Source: Sodiomyces alkalinus F11 (taxonomy: Eukaryota > Ascomycota > Sordariomycetes > Glomerellales > Plectosphaerellaceae). Taken from it: DNA of 64,000 nt. Every line of letters starts with the position of its first letter. The stretch's first letter is position 1. The notes beneath the pieces are model-generated. The model had not been told where the DNA came from and did no database searches. It saw nothing but the letters and a program-made list of their open reading frames with translations. The stretch covers positions 652,923 to 716,922 of the forward strand of contig NW_021167082.1 of the NCBI RefSeq assembly GCF_003711515.1, written 5' to 3'. The position numbers and the translations under genes are program-made. Shown piece after piece: positions 55,596 through 64,000 of this stretch.

Positions 55596-56942
55596 CAATC
55601 GCATAAGCCGATATGAGATTTTTCAGACGTGAAATTGGCAGAAAACACAATTTCACAAGCGGGTCCTGGTTTTTTTTGCATGATGGTCCTCTTCAGCGAG
55701 GTGCCGTGTGAGTCACTCCTGTTACACGCCTCTAGCATGAATCTCTTTCATTGACACCCCGAATGCGTACCGAATCCCAGGCCCCCGACAGAAGGAGGCG
55801 CTAAGTCTGCTGGTGATGGTGTCCCATGTCTGATCGCAGCGTGTCCGACCCTAGCAGCAGTGTAGTCATGTTGCTGTTCGTGGCTAGGAAATGCCAACCT
55901 ACGAATGTGCCGGGAAAATAACATACCCAGAAGCAGGCCACCCAGGCAGTCCGCTTGAATAGAGCCGCTTATTACAGCAACACTCACCGGCAACGTGCAA
56001 CTGACCACGAGTTACCTTTATGCCGATGTGCCAACAGACGTGATGAGGCTTGCATTGACCCAGCCACCCCTGGGTGATAACCTTCCCAGTAGCCAAGCCC
56101 AGGTGAGATCCTCCCGCTCTATCAGCGAGTCCTTGTCCAAAGAGCACTGCTGTTACAGCGAGCCAATATCATAATTTCAAGAGAAGTCTAGACTTGCTTC
56201 TGTGCATCTAGCGAATTAATAAATCGCATAGTCTAGCTAATTCTTTTCCCGATTGGGTCTGCCGACGAGGCAACTGCTAGGATAGACAGGGAGAAATACC
56301 ATGTTCCCAAATTTCTCAGCTAAAGATACAGAAGTCGTCTACTTTTAGTAAAGCTGATCTTTGAGTAACCCAACCGACCAGAGCGTCGATCCGCAGGGGC
56401 AAGGGACACTGATGTTTTGATTCTAATAGTCGCCAGTGTAGTAGGGATCATCCATCCATCGACTGCCCACCTCTAGCTCTAGACGGCCAGTAAGAGATCC
56501 TACCTAGATAGTGCCCTTATTTTCTTGCCCAGTTAGATTCACCTTCCTCATATACTTTGGCCCGAGAAAATCCTTCACGCACCTCACGCCAATTAATTAT
56601 TTTATATGCAATTGGGAGGCTAGGTGACGGGATATCCAGCAAGAGGTGAATAGTCCACGGATCCAGGTCTCCCCACAGCTCTACGTGGGTCCTGGCCCGC
56701 CCTGAAAATTTCCAGCATCCTGTGGAGGCAATCTATCTTGAATCCGAACAGACGAAGGGCGACTTGCCGTGACGTTCGATATAATAATAGCCCCTATCGA
56801 CGTAAGTCCGTAACTGCGGAGGTGCAAATATGCACAAGTATTGCTTTAGTCCTTGGTAACCAGAGTCTCTGGTATTCCTCAACGACTCTAACATAGCTAT
56901 TAACACGATTAGATGCTTTCCGTGTTGCGCCCCGTTGCATGT
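55596..56942 (-). repeat. Dispersed repeat family B, copy 2 (lightly mutated)
   Basis: Partner of 41,109-42,480. CA/TG content is near normal. Minus-strand frames (56,996-56,733; 56,147-55,899; 56,008-55,748) cover most of it but in different registers, so the copy is already broken by indels or contains introns. Hydrophobic Gly-rich segments suggest a membrane protein, but no family is recognised. Confidence 0.85.
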
Positions 56943-57387
56943 GCCTTGGTTGTCGAAGTAAGCCCAAGCTTTGACCAACGTTGTGCGTGACCCCACAACA
57001 GGTATACGCTTAACCTATTGGGCTTGAAGTCTTGAACGGTTTTCAGGACCGTGTACTACTATTCTAGGCATTCTATGCACTGCCAGGTGTCATGTGGGAC
57101 TCGGGCCAACATGCACACTCTCGTACATGACTAAACTTCCGGTACTTATGTATACACGAAAGGTCAAAAGGCAATGTTTGGTGGAATATCCCTTCCCCTT
57201 ATAAAATTCCTAATAATCCTTACCCTTCCCGGCGCTAAACTAGCGTGTATTCTGATTTCGACGCTAAATTAGTACGCGTCCTGCAGTTTACACGTACACT
57301 CTAACCCCTGTTTAATTATATCAAAGGTACATTCGTACCCGGGTAGGTATACGGGAGAGTATAGGTACACCGTATAGATTAGGACTA
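56943..57387. other. Spacer, grading into RIP-mutated DNA
   Basis: No gene seen. Composition shifts near 57,200. Confidence 0.35.
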
Positions 57388-57436
57388 CCCGTCAGGACTA
57401 CTCGTTCCTCGTAGTTAGTCAGGAAAGGTAGAACTA
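57388..57436 (+). repeat. Left terminal inverted repeat (49 bp)
   Basis: Pairs with 58,142-58,190. Confidence 0.85.
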
Positions 57437-58141
57437 AATTGAAAAGTAGGAACCAAAGATACTAAGTACTTTGGTGTACCTATCTATACTTTTTTACTTA
57501 TAGAGCTATAAGTATATATATAAAAGCATTCTCGTCCCCTTCTTCTTAAGGATTACCAGCACTACTACGTCCAGTAGTATAAATATTATTACAGAGTAGT
57601 ATCTTAATCGTACTGATTATACTGTAGATTCCTATTATATAATCGTAAAGAGGTTATTGTTATTGTATTTGATACTGGGCGTTAACGAGGCCTGGATGTG
57701 TGTGAGGCACGTGATCGTGGACTTGTAAGTCTGCCACTGTAATAACGCACGAATTGTCTTGACTGCTGGGTCGTAGAATTAGCTTTGACGGGAAGAATTA
57801 CTTGATATTTGTATAGTATTCGACCCGAGGAATCCAAAGAGACTACTTTTAAGAGCGGACGTAATATGTTGTGGAAGATATAACGACTTAGATCTGCTAC
57901 TATAACTGCTGGTAATATATGGAGAAAAAGGTCCTTAGGACTGGCCGGCAATAACGTATCGTAGTATAACTAAAAAATAACGTATAATACACGCCTGCTT
58001 TCGCTCTTTAAGGTGATTAAAGGATCGATGGAATTAATTGAGTTATTATTATAATATCGTAATATAGAAGGAGGGCGTTTACTATGGGAAAACACGTTTT
58101 TACGTATTAGGGTAAGGTACCGTTAGTTCTTTTTTTTCTGT

Positions 58142-58190
58142 TAGTTCTACCTTCTCTGACTGACTACGAGGAACAAGTAGTCCTAACGGG
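58142..58190 (-). repeat. Right terminal inverted repeat (49 bp)
   Basis: Pairs with 57,388-57,436; 44 of 49 positions agree. Confidence 0.85.
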
Positions 58191-60098
58191 TACCGAAATT
58201 CTTAGAACTCACTACTCTTCCCCCTAGCACTTATTATACCGGGGAGCTACTAGCCGTATATACCACGCACGAAACATAGCGACTTCGCCGACTATTATAA
58301 ACGCTTCGACCACCCTAAATCGCTCCTTACCTATTTATACGGGAAGCTTAAGACCTTAGGATACCCAGTCTTTTACCGTAAGGCTCGGGGGCACTCTACC
58401 CTATACATAGGCCATCGTAAGTTGTACTATAGACGTATTATATCTATTATTTAGCGAAAATAAATACGCTAGGTATCCTTTAGTTTTCTTAGATTATTTA
58501 AGACGAAGACAGAGAGTATACTAGAATTTACTATCTAGGCTAGTCCTGACGAAACAAAACACGGGACAGTGGTTTAAATAGGTGTTCTATCGTCGGTATA
58601 AAATAATATATTAATTATCTTCTCCTTTACCGAAAGAGTGAACCGAGTAACCGCACGGCTATACCCCGTAGAGTCAGAAATATACTCCTATTTAAGGCGT
58701 TCACCACTATCCAGTTACACCTATGTCGGCTTCTTCGTGTTAAAGAAACTAATTACTTTATAGGCGACTCCAGCTATAGGGGGGTAAGGAGAGAACTAAG
58801 TATAAGGAGTAAATCGCTAAAAGTGGTCAGCGATAGGGTTACTAGAATATATAAGCTCTAGTCTTTCTTCTAAGTTAGAATTATTAACGCGTTATACTTA
58901 TATAGTGTATATAATATTATCTATGGTGATCTCCTTTATCTACGGTGCCACGGATTCTATTACTTTAAGTCGTATACGGAATTAGACGGCTTCCGGTATA
59001 GGGTGGACGAAGACGTGGTGAAGATTATAGTTATTATCGATAAAGATATAGCTAAAGTCGTCGATAAAAGTATGACCACGTATATCTCTGATATAAAGCA
59101 AGACGACCTTACACTATATAGGCACTGGGTGTGTCTCTGCTATAATTTAGTATAGGATAGAAGGGATCTTAGAAAGAAAATAGAAAGGTGTAAAAGACTA
59201 TATAATATAGTCGTGCGTAGAATTAGTTACTATAAGAGAACAGGAAAATATTCTGGAGTTAGTGCCTATAGGCCTTTTATATTTAGGAGATAAAAGTGGC
59301 CTGGTATATAGAGTAGTGGAAATGTACGGCTTAGAAGTATACCCGGTAAGGAATAGATATTACCCTAGAGATAGAACCCTAGACAGCGTACGAAGTCACC
59401 TATCTGTCTTTTATTTCCAGGTACGTATACCCGTTTCTTAATAGCGCCGTTTCTATGCCTATACTCTTTCTATACGATATCGTTTAGAAGCTCTAGCCAA
59501 TAACGGCTTTATAGCGCCTACTAATACGCTATATATTACTATAAGCTATATATATTAGTATATAACCCTATATAGCTTTATTTTTCTTATCTAGTATTGC
59601 CTATAGGCTTACACGGGGGGGCGTATAACTGGTCTTTCCTATACCCGTAGGATATTATTAAGAGAACGTTTATTCTAGGGCAGTTTAAGATTCTAGACTA
59701 ATATATATCGAAAACGGCACCGGCCACTATAAAATATATAATACGGGAAGGAAAAAGACTTTATATCCGTTTATTTATTCGGGGACTTAGGAGTAATATT
59801 AGACTTAGAGCTCGAATAAAGAATTTTGCCTCGTTACCTAAGGTAAGTACTTAGGGTGTCCTATCTCGGTTAGTTAAAGTATTAGACTATATAGTTCAAT
59901 AATCACGATATAAAGTTATTACTAAAAGACCTTCCTGGTGACTATATTAGAGCGAAGGCATTATATATATACTTGATTTTTTTATAATTAACTCTAGTCG
60001 GAATTTCTGTCTAGACTTATAAAGGGAAATAAAGAAATAAGGGGTAATAAAGATAAGAAATAAAAGAAAAAGAGGTGGACGCTATCCGCTAAGTCGTA
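58191..60098 (+). other. RIP-mutated tract with one decodable frame
   Basis: Around 58,880-59,292 a plus frame of about 135 codons has a single TAG. It contains HGFYYFKSYTELDGFRYRVD and a Lys/Arg-rich end, and looks like real coding sequence, but no family is recognised. The rest is unassigned. Confidence 0.35.
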
Positions 60099-60420
60099 CT
60101 ATTCGACGCCGGTCTCTAGGTCCTAGGTGCTTAACTCGATGCTATTATTAGTTGATAGGATATTCAAAATGCACTCGTCGCTCTCTCTGAACTGTTGACG
60201 CTGCCCGGTGCTGTTGGTAATGTTATTATTACTAATATCTCCGACTTTTCTTTGATTCCAGTAAAGGCTCTCGGAGCCATTAGAATCTCGGAGGACGCGG
60301 CGATAGGAGGGTCGTAGAATTAGGATTCCGATACAAACGATTATTACCGCTAGCTCGATAGCAGACTAGATAATCAGCGCTACTATATCCTCTATTAAAT
60401 AGTATTATTAATATATAGCA
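60099..60420 (-). pseudogene. C-terminal fragment of a PTH11-like rhodopsin-domain receptor
   Basis: The minus strand reads AIELAVIIVCIGILILRPSYRRVL followed by a Ser/Asn-rich hydrophilic tail ending at TAG 60,101-60,099, closely matching the tail of the pseudogene at 43.4 kb. TAG before AIELA is a probable mutated Trp. Upstream helices are missing beyond about 60,420, so it is a truncated, lightly RIP-mutated copy. Confidence 0.65.
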
Positions 60421-60700
60421 AATAATGCGTAAAAAGGCTATGCAACCAGGGGAAACGGGCCACCGCAAGACTATATATAGGACTTTTGAGTAACAGAGAT
60501 CTATATAAAGCTAAGATAGTCTTAGTGGTGAATATTGACTTTAATGCTCCGAGGTGAATGTCTGTCCCGAAGTAAGGATAAGCACCCTCGCGGGAGGGCG
60601 TGTTCACGCCCCTCTTACTGGGAGCTCCTAAGTGATAAGTCCTTGATTCCTGGATAACCCCCACCCCCCTCTTTCTTCCCGCCTTTCCTCTTACCCTCCT
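60421..60700. other. Less mutated spacer
   Basis: An 89-codon minus frame (60,664-60,395) shows no domain and overlaps the receptor fragment. Confidence 0.3.
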
Positions 60701-63700
60701 ACCCTCGTATATACACCTTCCTTAGATTACGAGAATTCCGTGTGTTTAGGTAGGTACGTTATAAGTGGAGCATAGGGGCTAGGAGGCTACAGGCCGCGGT
60801 GCATTAACTAGAGACTAGGCTCTAGGTTCGTCTACTATAGATACGAGGAGTATAAGGGTTAACGGATAGTTATCTACTAGTTACTCGAACTAAAGATAGC
60901 ACTAGGGGTATAATAAGAGTATACTCTATATCTATCTCGCTAGATATATCGAGATTCGGATAGTGTAGAGGCGTAATATATTAGGTATATACCGAGCCTA
61001 GAAGTCCGCCTATAACCTGCTAGAGTTAACCGGTAGACTACGGGCACCCTTTAGCTAAGTGTTTATCTACGGTCTATAATAACGGAGGAGAAATACTCCT
61101 TATAAGGTATTTATATTCCTCCAGTAGTATCCGAGACTCCGAGTTAATATATTAGGAGTTAGAGGGTTAGATTTAAGACTTACTCTTATCTGTAGAGATT
61201 ATAATTTAGGAAAATCCTTATTAGCTAATTTTAGCCTTAGGTATTATATTAGCACGTAATAGGACCTAGATACTTAGGCCCGGGGGTAAGGCTAAAGAGG
61301 GAGGGGCAGGCTTATTAGTAACTGGTTAGAGAGTTAAGCCTTACTTTATTCTACCCTCGCTCTAGTTATACGTAAGATTCTCTATTCGAACTAGGATTAG
61401 TAACTAACGATAACACCCTTATATAACCCCTTTTTTCTATTTTATAATAGCCTTAGTACTACCTATACAGAGTAATAAAAGAGTGATTTAGGGAATCTTA
61501 GAACACGCGTAGTATATCCGACTTTATAAATATAATACTAGCGGCGCGCCCTTATATAAATAAGCTATTACTACTAACTAAGAAAGCTAATCTATTATCT
61601 CCGAAAAGGCGTATATCCTATACCCTATATAATAGATATTTTATAGAAGTGTATTTAGTAAGGTAATAAAAGATCTTCTATAAAGTCCTTTATATAAGGT
61701 ATAGGATATATAGATATTATTATCGTAGTTTTACCCTTCGATACTCTACGGAATATAAGACGTTATAGAACTCTTATAAATAGGGGCACTAGCTTAATTC
61801 GACTAGTTCCAGCTTTACCGTAATAGAGATACCTAGATTACCTGGCTTTATTATAAGAGTCGTGGACATCGCGTCTAGGAGCTACTTTCCTTTAAGCTTT
61901 ATAACTATCCTAAGGGCTATAGCTAAGACTACGCGGAGATTTTATCCTTTATTTATCTATATTACGATACTACTCCGAAATACGTTTAAGGGAAGAATAT
62001 ACTTTATCGGTTATATATTAGGGAACGGTAAGTCGACTTAACACGGATTAGATAAACCTCTATAAAGATTTAAAGTACTAAGAAGGACTACTAGAGCAGG
62101 ATTATCGCGGCTCTAGGGAACCTCTACTACCACTAGGGTATTTATCGCTAATACTCGGAGGTCTTATATCTTAGTTATAACGACGTCTATCCGTCTAGCT
62201 TAACCCTCCCTAATATACCGAATTCAGTCACTCTAAGCTTTATTATATCTAGGTAATCCGCAGACACCCGACGCTTATTACTAAACCTATAGCTATAAGA
62301 AACGGAATAAGTGGTGCCTTAGCTAGCGGACTTATTTTATACGGCTACTAAAAGAAAAGCTAAGTTTAACTCGGGCGAGGGATAGTTAATAAAAAAGCAG
62401 AGATTATTATCTAAACGTGCTAGGGAACTCCTAGCAGAGAATATTTCAGCTAGTCCTTAGGTCTACTCTTAAAGAGGCGATAATACTCTAGCTTCTATCT
62501 ATAGTTATAACCTTACCGGAGGCTCCGGAGCGACGCCTAACTATGTATCGGGATTAATATCTAATTCTCCCCTACTTATAGATACGAATTCGTATAATAC
62601 CGGAGTAGAACTCTCTCTAGAGAACTCGTTATTCGGCGGCCCCTTCTATTCTCCGAGGCTAATTATACACACAGGCTCTAGGCAAGGTTTCACTCTTTAC
62701 TTACTAGAGAGTTACTCGGATTTATGTATATAGTATAAAGCTACTTAGGAAATGGATAAATAGGACTTTAGTATCGACTTTTAGGCTTTTATACCGGATA
62801 ATTTCTTCTCTTATAAATAATTCGAGTCCTTATGATTCTCTCCCTTATTTTAAAGGACCCTCGGCACGTGTAAGAATAGTGATTAAGATATAGTACCTGC
62901 TTTTAAACGATTCCCACTAATATTCTTTATTCTAGTCTCTAGCCCTAAGCTCTCTAGGTCTATAGTTAATCTTACTAGACTATTAACTTCGTAGTAATAA
63001 AGACTTTAGGTTAAGTATCTTATATAAACCGTGGATAATAGTGGGTTAATAAAGTAGTACGAGACTTATTATATATTAGTAGATAGCCTTAGGCCGTTTA
63101 ATAGGTTAGTAGCTAGGGGGCGGCGGGGGAGGATATCCGAAAGTCTTATAATAATAACATAAACGGAATAAGATAGCTTTAGCAGAACTATAACGTGAAT
63201 AGACTAAGCCTCTTATAGCCGTATTCCGAGTTATAAATCCTTAGAAGCTATAATAAGGGATAGAGGGTTATTCTTATACCTTCTAAAAAATACTATTAGT
63301 AGGCTAAGGTTAGGCTATCTTATAGAAACTAGTATAAGCCTATTACGAACTAAGTATATCGTGTCTAGTCTAACTTACTCTATCTAAAAGGTACTAACCT
63401 CCTAAAGAACTCTAATTAGAAGGTATAGTATAAAGGAGGATAGATATATATACTATATAATAAGATAGTAAAGGTAAACAGTAGCTTATAGGGACTAATT
63501 AATTCTTAGTAGAACTAAGATAGGATAATACTCTAGTTATTAGTATTAGTATATAAATCGGTCTGGCTATTAGTTATAGGCTCCTTCGGAGGAAGGCTAT
63601 TCTTATACTTAATAGTCGACTAATTAAGTAAGTATAGACGGCTAAGATAAAGCTTAAAAAACACTAGCTTATTACTCGACTAATAGAAGCTAAAGTATAT

Positions 63701-63795
63701 TTACCCGTGTTTAAAGGATTAATAAACCAGATTTCCTATTATAATAGCGAATACGACGACTTTAACAAGGATAGTAGCGACGAAGGCGAAGATTA
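60701..63795 (+). pseudogene. RIP-mutated repeat with decodable plus-strand segments
   Basis: Several stretches can be followed if TAG/TAA are read as Gln/Trp: about 62,335-62,830 (Ser/Asn-rich with a basic start) and about 63,580-63,795, which ends in an acidic tail (SEYDDFNKDSSDEGED) at a TAA. They may be parts of one gene, but frames are not continuous in my reading. No family recognised. Confidence 0.35.
63043..63116. repeat. Direct repeat shared with 30,003-30,077
   Basis: Same orientation, few transitions. After the shared stretch the two loci differ. Confidence 0.8.
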
Positions 63796-64000
63796 AATAT
63801 AATATTAGTGCCCGTATCTAGTATACCTATAAAGAAAGGGTTTTAATAGTTAGCTCGGCTTTTTACGATACTTTATAATATATGCCTCTTTTCGGCTTAC
63901 TTCTTATATCCGACTACTAATACTCGAAGTAGATATAAAGTGCTCTAAGTTATGCGTTTACTATCAAGAGTCGTTTATAAGACTTCGACCGTACGTTAAG
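63796..64000. other. RIP-mutated end of window
   Basis: No feature seen. Confidence 0.4.

Larger units (their letters stand above)
57388..58190. mobile_element. 803-bp TIR element with TA target duplication
   Basis: Left end CCCGTCAGGACTACTCGTTC (57,388 on) and the reverse complement of the right end CCCGTTAGGACTACTTGTTC match over 49 bp with 5 mismatches, all transitions. Each end is flanked by TA (57,386-57,387 and 58,191-58,192), the Tc1/mariner-type target. The interior has a TATA-plus-pyrimidine promoter-like segment (57,510-57,545) and an 89-codon minus frame (57,951-57,682) without known domain. It is too small for a transposase, so probably a non-autonomous derivative. Confidence 0.82.

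Overview
This window looks like a transposon-rich, AT-rich compartment of a filamentous ascomycete (Pezizomycotina) chromosome. Genes carry short introns of about 50-115 nt with GT..AG ends. The repeats are chromoviral Ty3/gypsy, TIR-type and Fot/pogo-like. Most repeats bear the mark of repeat-induced point mutation (RIP): CpA and TpG are almost absent, CpG survives, Gln and Trp codons have become TAG/TAA, and ATG has become ATA. Species cannot be named from the sequence.

Layout. RIP-mutated tracts cover about 1-21.75, 24.3-25.15, 29.7-31.76, 32.3-34.2, 40.98-44.9, 49.06-49.7, 50.65-51.5, 57.2-60.1 and 60.7-64.0 kb. Between them lie islands of normal composition (21.75-24.3, 25.15-29.7, 31.76-32.3, 34.2-40.98, 44.9-49.06, 49.7-50.6, 51.5-57.2 kb), which carry the few plausible genes.

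Main content of the mutated tracts. (i) At 5.9-10.8 kb, continuing at 18.13-19.48 kb, lies an old repeat. It holds a ~4.5-kb frame with SF2/SNF2-like helicase motifs and an overlapping second frame. Each stays open apart from RIP-type stops, with no indel seen. (ii) A 7.33-kb chromovirus (10,802-18,128; two 536-bp LTRs; 5-bp ATACT target duplication; gag, pol with chromodomain, and an antisense coiled-coil frame) is inserted inside that second frame. (iii) Several dispersed repeat families occur in 2-4 copies with unequal RIP, one with a 54-bp nested palindrome. (iv) An 803-bp TIR element with TA target duplication lies at 57.4-58.2 kb. (v) Two decayed PTH11-like rhodopsin-domain receptor genes are at 43.4 and 60.1 kb.

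Islands. The best gene is a complete four-exon cytochrome P450 of 530 aa (46,000-47,828). Others are a 434-aa AT-hook-like protein with a repeated acidic C-terminal motif (35,653-37,006), converging on an unknown two-exon gene (37,771-37,074); a diverged protein-kinase-like gene (52,466-53,560); a small Cys-containing protein (51,911-52,207); a short MADS/SRF-like protein (32,262-32,041); and several hypothetical or broken genes. No cluster or operon-like cooperation can be shown. The P450 stands without recognisable biosynthetic partners. No convincing tRNA, rRNA, CRISPR or origin was seen.
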